A DNA stretch of 64,000 nucleotides from Flavobacteriaceae bacterium PS02293 (lineage in GTDB: Bacteria; Bacteroidota; Bacteroidia; Flavobacteriales; Weeksellaceae), in NCBI GenBank assembly GCA_029960045.1, contig JASCOV010000003.1:310001-374000 (forward strand), given 5' to 3'. Every line of letters begins with the position of its first letter. The stretch's first letter is position 1. Positions 1 through 7,274 of the stretch are shown piece after piece. The position numbers and the translations under genes were made by a program. The notes below the pieces were generated by a model, which saw nothing but the letters and a program-made list of their open reading frames with translations, made no database searches and was not told where the DNA came from.

Positions 1-1038
1 AATGAGCAGCACAATGTGTTTGCAAACGTAGGATATTACGAAAAGCAACCGTTATTCAACTCTGTTTATAACTCACCTCTAGCAACAGCTACTGGTAACG
101 ACCCTTTGGTAAATACAAACGACGGAAGAGCAACTGGTAATCAGCAAATTGTAAATCCATTACTTACAAACGAAAAAATCTCATCAGCTGAATTAGGTTA
201 TGGTTTCAGAAGTGGTATTTTCAACGCCAACGTTAACTTGTATTACACTTCTTGGAAAGACAGATATAATAGATTTACAGGTCTTACTGTTCCAAATCCT
301 GCAGGTGGAAACTACAACAGACCTTATGCTAATTTAACTGGTATCCACGAAATCCATATGGGGGTAGAATTTGAAGGTACAGTAAAAGCTACAGAATATT
401 TGTCTTTCAACGCAATGATTTCTGTAGGTGACTGGAAGTACAAAGGAAATGCGAACGGAAACCTATATGATGAGAACGGAACGCCAATTTCATTAAATGG
501 CAAAACTGATGTGGTTTTTGCTTTAGATAAAGTAAAAGTTTCTGATGCTGCACAAACAACCACTGCTTTAGGATTTACGGTTAAACCTTTAAAACAACTT
601 AGTGTTTTTGGAAACTGGAACTACTATGAAAATTATTACGGCTTAATCAATTTCAGTGATATTGCAATTACTAAAGCTGATGGGACTATTAGTAATAATG
701 GCAAGAAAGGAGCGTTAGAATATCCAAGCTATAACTTGTTCGATGCTGGTATATCTTACGGTATTAATCTTAAGAACGGACATAAAATTGTTTTAACAGG
801 AAACGTTTACAACTTGCTTGATACAACGTATATCTCAGATGGTAAGTCTTCTACTCACGTAAAAGAATTAGCAGATTTCAGTACCACTACAACTGGAGGT
901 GTTACAACAACAGCTGAACAAAAATATAATGCTTACATCAACAATCCTTTAAATTTCTACAAAGGTCTTGATACAAGCAACACTGTTTTCTTCGGATTCG
1001 GAAGAACTTGGGCAGCTTCTATCTCTTATAAATTCTAA
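1..1038 (+). CDS. TonB-dependent receptor, C-terminal part (cut by window start)
   Basis: The reading frame is open from base 1, so this is the 3' end of a longer gene. The 345 or so visible residues are alternating beta-strand sequence with aromatic girdle residues, typical of the C-terminal part of a 22-strand TonB-dependent barrel. It ends in the terminal-Phe signature of outer-membrane barrels (GRTWAASISYKF). The plug and signal peptide are outside the window, so the substrate cannot be told. A terminator follows at 1067. Family known from barrel pattern; substrate unknown. Confidence 0.85.
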   Translation, partial: NEQHNVFANVGYYEKQPLFNSVYNSPLATATGNDPLVNTNDGRATGNQQIVNPLLTNEKISSAELGYGFRSGIFNANVNLYYTSWKDRYNRFTGLTVPNPAGGNYNRPYANLTGIHEIHMGVEFEGTVKATEYLSFNAMISVGDWKYKGNANGNLYDENGTPISLNGKTDVVFALDKVKVSDAAQTTTALGFTVKPLKQLSVFGNWNYYENYYGLINFSDIAITKADGTISNNGKKGALEYPSYNLFDAGISYGINLKNGHKIVLTGNVYNLLDTTYISDGKSSTHVKELADFSTTTTGGVTTTAEQKYNAYINNPLNFYKGLDTSNTVFFGFGRTWAASISYKF

Positions 1039-1066
1039 ATATTAACCTAATATTTAATTATAACTC

Positions 1067-1096
1067 AAATCCCGGCTATCTGTCGGGATTTTTTTA
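1067..1096 (+). terminator. Intrinsic terminator of the TonB receptor gene
   Basis: Arms AAATCCCG (1067-1074) and CGGGATTT (1084-1091), followed by a T run. The T run overlaps the -7 element of the next gene's promoter. Confidence 0.8.
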
Positions 1097-1102
1097 TCTT
1101 TG
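1095..1102 (+). promoter_or_regulatory. Promoter -7 element (TATCTTTG)
   Basis: Matches the Bacteroidota TAnnTTTG -7 consensus and lies 18 nt upstream of the ATG at 1121. It starts inside the upstream terminator's T run. Confidence 0.55.
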
Positions 1103-1120
1103 TCATTCTAAAATCTGAAT

Positions 1121-1549
1121 ATGGAAGTTTACAACATTCTTTTGCACGCACACAAAGGTTTCGCTTATCTGGAACTGGCGTTGGTTGCTGCATTTTTAAT
1201 TCTTCTGCTCGTAACGATGTTCGGTTACAGCGGCAATATTTCAAAAGCTTTGAAAAAAGTTACATTATTTACAATGATCTTCTTTCACGTTCAATTCTTA
1301 ATTGGAATCATTATGTTGATTACCAACATTACAAAAGGTTTGGATATGGGCGCAGTGATGAAAAACGCTGATTTAAGATTCACTTATGTAGAACACCCAT
1401 TCTCTATGTTAATCGCAGCGGTATTAATGACCATCATCAATAGAAAATTCAAAACAATCGAAAAACTTACAATTCCTATTATGTCATTAGGATTGGTTGC
1501 AATTGCCTTATTCGTATTTGCATTCCCTTGGGCAAGAGTTTTCGGATAA
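1121..1549 (+). CDS. Small four-helix membrane protein, function unknown
   Basis: 142 residues with about four hydrophobic helices (roughly residues 15-40, 45-68, 90-107, 115-140). I do not recognise a named family with certainty; similar short proteins in Flavobacteriia are annotated as hypothetical or cytochrome-b-like. His residues 9 and 11 near the N-terminus, His56 in helix 2 and His92 could be ligands, but this is speculation. It has its own promoter and sits 34 nt upstream of asd, so it may be co-transcribed with it. Confidence 0.75.
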   Translation: MEVYNILLHAHKGFAYLELALVAAFLILLLVTMFGYSGNISKALKKVTLFTMIFFHVQFLIGIIMLITNITKGLDMGAVMKNADLRFTYVEHPFSMLIAAVLMTIINRKFKTIEKLTIPIMSLGLVAIALFVFAFPWARVFG

Positions 1550-1583
1550 ATATTTATTTAACAATTTTAATTAATTTAAAACA

Positions 1584-2573
1584 ATGAAAGTAGCTGTAGT
1601 AGGCGCAACCGGAATGGTTGGACAAGTTATGCTGAGAGTTTTGGAGGAGAGAAATCTTCCAATTACCGAGTTAATTCCCGTAGCATCAGAGAGATCTGTT
1701 GGCAATAAGATAAAGTATAAGGACAAGGAATTCACTATCGTTAGCATGGACGACGCTATTGCAGCCAAACCCGAGATTGCAGTTTTTTCTGCGGGTGGTA
1801 ATACTTCATTGGAATTTGCACCAAAGTTCGCTGAGGTTGGAACAGTTGTCATCGACAATTCTTCCGCTTGGAGAATGGATCCGACTAAGAAATTGGTAGT
1901 TCCGGAAATCAACGCCAATGTTTTGACCAAGGAAGACAAGATCATCGCCAATCCAAATTGTTCTACAATCCAATTGGTAATGGTTCTTCATCCTCTTAAT
2001 CAAAAATATGATATTAAAAGAGTCGTGGTTTCTACTTACCAATCCGTAACTGGAACTGGTAAAGCAGCTGTTGATCAATTAAATTCTGAGATCAAAGGAG
2101 AAAGTCCGGAGAAAGTTTATCCTTATCAGATTTTCAAAAATGCATTGCCACATTGTGATGTTTTCTCTGATGACGATTATACTAAAGAAGAAATCAAATT
2201 GATGAAAGAGCCTAAGAAAATTATGGGCGATGACACTTTCAATTTGACAGCAACAGCCGTAAGAGTTCCCGTACAAGGTGGACATTCTGAAAGCGTGAAC
2301 ATCGAGTTCGAAAATGAATTTGATCTGGATGAAGTTAGAAAAATTCTTTCCGAAACTCCAGGCGTTACACTTCAAGATGATGTAAAAAACAATGTTTATC
2401 CAATGCCATTATATTCCGAAGGGAAAGATGATGTTTTTGTAGGAAGAATCAGACGAGATCTCTCTCAACCGAAAACGCTCAACCTCTGGATTGTGGCGGA
2501 CAATCTGCGAAAGGGTGCTGCTACAAATGCAGTTCAGATTGCAGAATATCTGGTAGCAAACAACTTAGTTTAA
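1584..2573 (+). CDS. asd: Aspartate-semialdehyde dehydrogenase
   Basis: Reduces aspartyl phosphate to aspartate semialdehyde with NADPH, the branch point to lysine/diaminopimelate, threonine and methionine. The N-terminus has the nucleotide-binding motif GATGMVG (7-13). The catalytic Cys lies in NPNCST (Cys126) and the acid/base His in QGGHSES (His234). 329 residues is normal for the family. Start is the ATG giving MKVAVVGATG, as in homologues. A strong terminator follows. It supplies the pathway that lysA, also in this window, completes. Confidence 0.96.
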   Translation: MKVAVVGATGMVGQVMLRVLEERNLPITELIPVASERSVGNKIKYKDKEFTIVSMDDAIAAKPEIAVFSAGGNTSLEFAPKFAEVGTVVIDNSSAWRMDPTKKLVVPEINANVLTKEDKIIANPNCSTIQLVMVLHPLNQKYDIKRVVVSTYQSVTGTGKAAVDQLNSEIKGESPEKVYPYQIFKNALPHCDVFSDDDYTKEEIKLMKEPKKIMGDDTFNLTATAVRVPVQGGHSESVNIEFENEFDLDEVRKILSETPGVTLQDDVKNNVYPMPLYSEGKDDVFVGRIRRDLSQPKTLNLWIVADNLRKGAATNAVQIAEYLVANNLV

Positions 2574-2588
2574 ACTAACAAAAATCAA

Positions 2589-2621
2589 AGAATCTTCGAA
2601 AACCTCGAAGATTCTTTTTTT
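2589..2621 (+). terminator. Intrinsic terminator after asd
   Basis: Perfect 11-bp stem (AGAATCTTCGA with TCGAAGATTCT), loop of 5, then a T6-7 run ending 4 nt before the start codon of the next gene. Confidence 0.9.
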
Positions 2622-2625
2622 AGCA

Positions 2626-3624
2626 ATGGAAAATAGCAAAGAACAAAATTCCAATATCGCATTTCAGAAATGGATTGCTGCTGTTGGTATCATCCTTTTT
2701 ATCGGTAAGATAGTCGCTTGGAAACTCACGAACTCAGATTCGGTTTTCTCAGATGCGATGGAAAGCATCGTGAATGTAATCAGTGCTTTTATGGGACTTT
2801 ATGCCTTGTATCTTGGTGGGAAACCTCGAGACGAGAATCATCCTTATGGTCACGGCAAAGTAGAGTTTGTAACTTCAGCCATAGAAGGTTCTTTGATCAC
2901 GATTGCGGGAGTAATGATTATCTATGAAGGCACGAATAGCTTGCTGACAAATAAAATTCTAAATAAACTCGATTGGGGAATCTGGATCATCGCAGCAACA
3001 GCCATTGCGAATTATGTTTTGGGATACATTTCAATCCAAAAAGGAAAAGCAGAAAATTCTATTGTACTAATATCTTCTGGTAAACATCTTCAATCCGACA
3101 CATTTTCTACATTAGGTGTGGTTGCCAGTTTGGTTTTGGTTTATTTTACAAAACTGATCTGGATAGATTCTGTTGTAGCTTTGGGATTAGGAATTTACAT
3201 TATTACAATCGGTTACAAGATCATTCGACAATCGCTTAGCGGAATTATGGATGAAGCTGATCCCGCAATGTTGGGAAGATTAGCGGAATTCCTAAACGAA
3301 AACAGAAAACCGGAATGGATCGATGTTCACAATATGAAGATCCAGCAATTCGGAAGCCGCCTTCATATAGATGCACACATTACCTTGCCTTGGTATTTTG
3401 AACTGAGAGCTGCGCATAATGAAATGGAAGAAATGATCAAAAAGATAGCTGAAAACACAGACAGATCTGTCGAATTTAATTTTCATATGGACGATTGTAA
3501 ACCTACGTCTTGTGCTATCTGTCAAATTGATAATTGTCCTGTTCGCCAGTTTGATTTTGTAAAAAAAGTAGAATGGAACGGCGAAAATATTTCTCAGCCG
3601 GATAAACACACGATTGAGAATTAA
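2626..3624 (+). CDS. Cation diffusion facilitator (CDF) family metal exporter
   Basis: 332 residues with about six membrane helices in the first 210 residues, followed by a cytoplasmic ferredoxin-like domain. The signature HPYGHGKVEF (72-81) and Asp43 in SDAMES are CDF metal-site residues. The C-terminus adds four cysteines (291, 296, 299, 304; spacing C-x4-C-x2-C-x4-C) that look like an extra metal site. Probably exports Zn(II), Fe(II) or a related divalent ion in exchange for protons. The start codon lies just beyond the asd terminator, so transcription must read through or start inside asd. Confidence 0.9.
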   Translation: MENSKEQNSNIAFQKWIAAVGIILFIGKIVAWKLTNSDSVFSDAMESIVNVISAFMGLYALYLGGKPRDENHPYGHGKVEFVTSAIEGSLITIAGVMIIYEGTNSLLTNKILNKLDWGIWIIAATAIANYVLGYISIQKGKAENSIVLISSGKHLQSDTFSTLGVVASLVLVYFTKLIWIDSVVALGLGIYIITIGYKIIRQSLSGIMDEADPAMLGRLAEFLNENRKPEWIDVHNMKIQQFGSRLHIDAHITLPWYFELRAAHNEMEEMIKKIAENTDRSVEFNFHMDDCKPTSCAICQIDNCPVRQFDFVKKVEWNGENISQPDKHTIEN

Positions 3625-4049
3625 GTCAATTGCGCGATTTTCTTCCTGTAATAGAAAATCGGAACAATAAGTAAAAGTGGTAATGGCTGAATCACAAACC
3701 GCCTGATGTAAAAAGAAAATAAATACCCGAATTCAAATTTGTCATAAACACACAAAAGATAAATCGGAAAAACAATCACAAAGATCAATGTAATTAATAC
3801 AAAAGCCTGCTTTGTCCATTCTTTATTCAGAAATAGAAAATGAATGATTAAAATAGAGAAAAAAGTATTGAGCCCAAACCGAAGAAGGTAAGAGAATACC
3901 AACTTCCCCCAATGAAAGTTTGGTAAAACAGCACTGTGATCTGCAGATTTGAAAAACATTAGAAAAGGATCATAAAAAACCACATCTTCTAATACCCGAA
4001 TCCCTATTAATCCTAGGATGCCTAATAAAACCCAAAAATACCTAAGCAT
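3621..4049 (-). CDS. Exosortase F system-associated membrane protein
   Basis: 142 residues with about four hydrophobic segments, ending in the basic tail FYYRKKIAQLT. Its size, hydrophobic pattern and position downstream of an XrtF gene match the small exosortase F-associated family of Flavobacteriia. Its molecular role is unknown. Its stop overlaps the stop region of the convergent CDF gene by 4 nt. A 405-bp gap with hairpins separates it from xrtF, so the two may be transcribed separately. Family assignment rests on pattern and context. Confidence 0.75.
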   Translation of the reverse strand: MLRYFWVLLGILGLIGIRVLEDVVFYDPFLMFFKSADHSAVLPNFHWGKLVFSYLLRFGLNTFFSILIIHFLFLNKEWTKQAFVLITLIFVIVFPIYLLCVYDKFEFGYLFSFYIRRFVIQPLPLLLIVPIFYYRKKIAQLT

Positions 4050-4454
4050 ATTCAGTATTATTTAGACATTGCAAAATTGATATAAAAAACAATCATTTTT
4101 ACAAAAATTTAGTCGTTGATAAAAAAGTAGTAAGTGATTATTATACCTTTCAAAAGGCAATAATCACAACATCAATATTTGATAAAAAGGATAATTTTTA
4201 AAAAATGAATCGTGGAATTTTTGATTCAGAATGATTCAAAAACGGAACATGGAAATTCCTTGAAATGGGAATAAATTTATTTTTCATTGTCTATGTGTGT
4301 GTTAGACCACAAAATTACAAAATAAAAAAACACTCATCCTTTATTTTTTCTTAAATAAAACTAATTTTTGTTAAATAAAACAAAAGACGAAATCATTATA
4401 ATTTCGTCTTTTATATTTTATTCTAAGTTGTAATTCTTTCTAACTCAAAACTGA
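4050..4454. other. Gap between xrtF and its associated gene
   Basis: 405 bp, very AT-rich and without a convincing ORF. It holds the xrtF terminator (4382-4412). It also holds a long imperfect hairpin at 4134-4167, with a 9-bp outer stem GTGATTATT/AATAATCAC and an inner CCTTT/AAAGG stem. Direct and inverted pieces of GATTC and GGAAATTCC occur at 4205-4262. Confidence 0.6.
4382..4412 (-). terminator. Intrinsic terminator of xrtF
   Basis: 12-bp stem AAAAGACGAAAT / ATTTCGTCTTTT, followed on the minus strand by TTTTGTTTTATTT. Confidence 0.8.
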
Positions 4455-4985
4455 CTAAGCATTCTCTTTCTTTTTAAGCGCAAAGAATTGAATCCAAACC
4501 AACCAAAGAACGATCACACCTCCATAAATAATTGCCGGAAAAAGATAATCGTGTCCAATTTTCTCGTATTGAGGATATTTGATGTAAATGATATTCAACA
4601 AAGCTATTCTGGAAACGTTCAGAATATGAAGTATTACCAATCCTGCCAAAACAAACAAAAACGTTTTAGCACCTTTATAAAAAGCAAAAATAAAGGCTGA
4701 GAAAAGAATAGCAACAGAAATTACGTTACAACCTTCCACCATTCTTGTTGTAAACTTGCCACCAGTTTGAAACAACACGCTGTGGAGCTTAAGACTATCT
4801 AACAATACAGTTGGAAACCCAAAAACACCCTGTAAAAAAGCGACTTGTCTTGCAACCCATCTCGTAAACGGATCTACAACATCATTCTCATAATTGTTGA
4901 GATAGAACTGATAGAGAAGAACGAAAACAATATAAATGATAACGAACCTCAATAAAATCTTCAGAACCGGAAGAAAATCTTTCAT
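4455..4985 (-). CDS. xrtF: Exosortase family protein XrtF
   Basis: 176-residue polytopic membrane protein with the exosortase/archaeosortase catalytic signature: EGCN with Cys86, NVSR with Arg126, and GHD with His145, each beside a hydrophobic helix. Exosortases are transpeptidases that cut C-terminal sorting signals of exported proteins in the cytoplasmic membrane. XrtF is a flavobacterial subtype whose substrates are not established as far as I know. It is divergent from the kinase gene at 5042 and followed by the XrtF-associated gene. Start chosen at the only N-terminal ATG before the first helix. Confidence 0.88.
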   Translation of the reverse strand: MKDFLPVLKILLRFVIIYIVFVLLYQFYLNNYENDVVDPFTRWVARQVAFLQGVFGFPTVLLDSLKLHSVLFQTGGKFTTRMVEGCNVISVAILFSAFIFAFYKGAKTFLFVLAGLVILHILNVSRIALLNIIYIKYPQYEKIGHDYLFPAIIYGGVIVLWLVWIQFFALKKKENA

Positions 4986-5029
4986 AAGGTAAAATTACAA
5001 TTTTTCATGTTTCAAATTCCAATATTAAT

Positions 5030-5037
5030 TAACTTTG
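5030..5037 (+). promoter_or_regulatory. Promoter -7 element (TAACTTTG) abutting a start codon
   Basis: TAnnTTTG match ending 4 nt before the ATG at 5042. Transcription would start in or next to the start codon, suggesting a leaderless mRNA. Confidence 0.45.
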
Positions 5038-5041
5038 CCTT

Positions 5042-6058
5042 ATGCAGCAACATCAGGAATTTTTCGAAGATTTTTCAGGAAACAAAACCGATTCTTTTAT
5101 CACACTTCCACAAAGTGGATCTTCAAGAATTAATTATATCGCTTCGTCTGAAGGAAAAAAATACGTTGTCACTTACAACGAAAATGCACGTGAGAATGAA
5201 GCTTTTTTCTATTTTTCAAATTTATTCAATGAATTGAATCTCAATACGCCAAAGGTTTTGTCAATTAATGAAGAAAGAAATCTTTACGTTCAGGATTTTC
5301 TTGGAGACAAAACTTTGTCAGAAGTTATTTCGGCGGAAGGATTGTCTGATCGTGTTAAAATTTTAGTCAAAAAAAGTTTGAAAGCTCTTTTTGAATTGCA
5401 GAGCAAAACTTTAGGAAAAGTAGATTTCAAAAACAGCTTCGAATACGAAAGTTATGATGATCTGCCAATCACGCACGATTTGTATTATTTCAAAAATTTC
5501 TTGATCGACGTTTTGGAAATCGAATATCATAAATCGACATTGCTAAAAGAATTCAAACAAATTTCAGAAATCATTCAGACACTTCAGCCGAAAGTATTAA
5601 TGATTCGAGATTTCCAATCCAGAAATATTTTGGTGGATGAGAATGATGAGGTATTTTTCATTGATTATCAATCTGCAATGGAAGGTCCGGCTGGGTATGA
5701 TGTGATTTCATTTCTTTATCAGGCAAAAGCTAATTTTCCGAATGAATTCAAAGAAGAAATGCTGGAATATTATTTATCATTCTGGGAAAATGAAGCTGAA
5801 AGAAAAGCTTTGAAAGATTCTTTTAATTGGATGAAAATGATGCGTTTTCTGCAGGTGTTGGGCGCTTATGGATTCCGTGGATTGATACAGAGAAAAGCGC
5901 ACTTTTTAGCGAGTCTTTTGCAGGGAATTGACAATATTTATGATTTGAATCAAAATTGGAATCAGATTTCACAACAATTTCCTGAATTATATTTTATCAT
6001 TCTAAGGTTGAAAAGTCCGGAAATACAATCTAAGATCGAGGATTTGATTATTCAATAA
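5042..6058 (+). CDS. Aminoglycoside phosphotransferase-fold kinase
   Basis: 338 residues of the APH/choline-kinase fold. The catalytic loop reads RDFQSRNIL (Asp190, Asn195) and the metal-binding Asp is in FIDYQSA (Asp208). Such kinases in Bacteroidota are related to the sugar kinase AmgK/MurK type and are often followed by a MurU-like nucleotidyltransferase or fused to a RapZ-like domain; neither is present here. Substrate is therefore uncertain (cell-wall amino sugar is one guess). Antibiotic modification is not implied. Confidence 0.8.
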   Translation: MQQHQEFFEDFSGNKTDSFITLPQSGSSRINYIASSEGKKYVVTYNENARENEAFFYFSNLFNELNLNTPKVLSINEERNLYVQDFLGDKTLSEVISAEGLSDRVKILVKKSLKALFELQSKTLGKVDFKNSFEYESYDDLPITHDLYYFKNFLIDVLEIEYHKSTLLKEFKQISEIIQTLQPKVLMIRDFQSRNILVDENDEVFFIDYQSAMEGPAGYDVISFLYQAKANFPNEFKEEMLEYYLSFWENEAERKALKDSFNWMKMMRFLQVLGAYGFRGLIQRKAHFLASLLQGIDNIYDLNQNWNQISQQFPELYFIILRLKSPEIQSKIEDLIIQ

Positions 6059-6062
6059 AAAG

Positions 6063-6137
6063 CTTCGACTCCGCTCAGCCTGACATAATTAGTTAGAGCT
6101 ATTAGTATTTGAAGTGTCACACTGAGCGGAGTCGAAG
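6063..6137. repeat. Inverted pair of CTTCGACTCCGCTCAG repeats
   Basis: Left arm 6063-6085 and right arm 6115-6137 are reverse complements with 2 mismatches in 23. The same unit recurs at 35374-35449, and a half copy is at 6281-6300. Probably folds as a hairpin downstream of the kinase gene. Confidence 0.8.
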
Positions 6138-6182
6138 TGTTTTGCAATTATTGACAAACCAATATTTTAGTGACCAAACTCA

Positions 6183-6328
6183 TAGCCCCGATTGCAGCGG
6201 CATCCTTTTTTGTCATTGCGGTTGTTGAATATTTCAATTGATAACTTCCCGTACTTCGCAATGACAAAAAAGATATAGCACTTCGACTTCGCTCAGCATA
6301 AACTACAAGCGGGAAATAGCTCCTAAAA
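6183..6328 (-). repeat. Dispersed imperfect-palindrome repeat, copy 1 (with nested inserts)
   Basis: Begins with TAGCCCCGATTGCAGCGG followed by CATCCTTTTTTG, and ends with AGCTCCTAAAA. It is related in reverse orientation to the copies at 28903, 44031 and 57054, and directly to 31325. Inside are a 15-bp palindrome arm pair built on GTCATTGCG and a half copy of the CTTCGACT unit, which makes it longer than the other copies. Confidence 0.65.
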
Positions 6329-6346
6329 TATTTAAATCTCAAAAAT

Positions 6347-6380
6347 AAAAAACCTCAGAAATGAATTCTGAGGTTTTTTC
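6347..6380 (-). terminator. Bidirectional intrinsic terminator
   Basis: 10-bp stem AACCTCAGAA / TTCTGAGGTT (6351-6360, 6366-6375), with A run before and T run after, so it works on either strand. It ends the NlpC/P60 gene on the minus strand. Confidence 0.8.
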
Positions 6381-6398
6381 TGAATATTTTCAGTCTCT

Positions 6399-7052
6399 CT
6401 AATTATTTAATACACTTAATCTGTTCTCTCTTACGATTCTTTTGGCGAATCTGAATTTTGGCCCCCAATAGCTGTCATCCAGTGATGAAACCATTACGCC
6501 TTTGGATGTTGCTGCGTGGATAAACTTGATCTCTCCTTCTGCTGTAACTTCTTCTACGATCCCTACGTGTGAGATTCTACTGCCTCTGTGAGAGAAGAAA
6601 ACCAAATCTCCTTTTTGTAATTCGGTTCTTTCTACAGAATCACCTTCTTGTGATTGCTCTGCTGCTACTCTTGGAAGATCCATTCCAGCTGCTGCCCCAA
6701 ACACGGACAATACGAATGCTGAACAATCTATTCCGCTTCTGGAAGTTCCTCCGAACCTGTAAGGTGTTCCTAAGTAACTTTCAGCTTCGGATAGGATGTT
6801 GTCTATCGTGTTGCTGTGCATGATTGCATTTTCTATGGCTGATCTTTTGATCACTTCGTTTGTGTTAGCAATAGAAGCTAAAACTTGTCCTTGATTATCA
6901 GATTTTTTTGATATCGCTTTTACATTCAAAGATGCAAATTTGGCATCAGTTTTGTATGTTTGATTGTTAGAAACCACATAGTTGGAAACGCAAGATTGCA
7001 GTGAAAAAAATGTGGCTACAAATAAGAAATAAACTAGAACTCTTTTCTTCAT
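6399..7052 (-). CDS. NlpC/P60 (C40) family peptidase, lipoprotein
   Basis: 217 residues. A signal peptide with lipobox LQSC (lipidated Cys21) predicts membrane anchoring in the envelope. The C-terminal NlpC/P60 domain (about 85-205) carries the catalytic Cys in SGIDCSAF (Cys110), His in SHVG (His162) and a downstream polar residue in FIHAA (His179). Enzymes of this family cut D-gamma-glutamyl-diaminopimelate or related bonds in peptidoglycan peptides, so it is probably a cell-wall endopeptidase. Monocistronic, bounded by terminators. Confidence 0.92.
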   Translation of the reverse strand: MKKRVLVYFLFVATFFSLQSCVSNYVVSNNQTYKTDAKFASLNVKAISKKSDNQGQVLASIANTNEVIKRSAIENAIMHSNTIDNILSEAESYLGTPYRFGGTSRSGIDCSAFVLSVFGAAAGMDLPRVAAEQSQEGDSVERTELQKGDLVFFSHRGSRISHVGIVEEVTAEGEIKFIHAATSKGVMVSSLDDSYWGPKFRFAKRIVRENRLSVLNN

Positions 7053-7202
7053 ATATATTTAATTATTTGTTAGACTTGTAATGGTTTTTTGTGATTGCAT
7101 AGCAAATTTAGCCATTACCATTGGAAGGGTCTCCCAATTCAAACTGGGCAGCCGTCGGTTTAACATATTTTAACAGTCTCAAACGGAATGTTAAAGAAAA
7201 AC

Positions 7203-7240
7203 AAAGCGCAAAGCCTTTATTTAGACTTTGCGCTTTTATT
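7203..7240 (-). terminator. Intrinsic terminator of the glutamine synthetase gene
   Basis: Perfect 11-bp stem AAAGCGCAAAG / CTTTGCGCTTT, 35 nt past the stop codon on the minus strand. Confidence 0.8.
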
Positions 7241-7274
7241 TTTAGTTAAGATACTTTAACGTTTTCGAGTTTGT

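Larger units (their letters stand above)
6059..6398. other. Repeat-filled gap between kinase and NlpC/P60 genes
   Basis: 340 bp without a gene. It contains an inverted pair of CTTCGACTCCGCTCAG repeats (6063-6137), a copy of the dispersed palindromic family (6183-6328) with other repeats nested inside it, and a bidirectional terminator (6347-6380). Confidence 0.75.

Noticed and set aside
6148..6342. 64-codon minus-strand ORF in the repeat gap
   Set aside because: Made up of repeat sequence (the YAERSRS part is a translated CTTCGACTTCGCTCA unit); commonly mis-annotated in this phylum.
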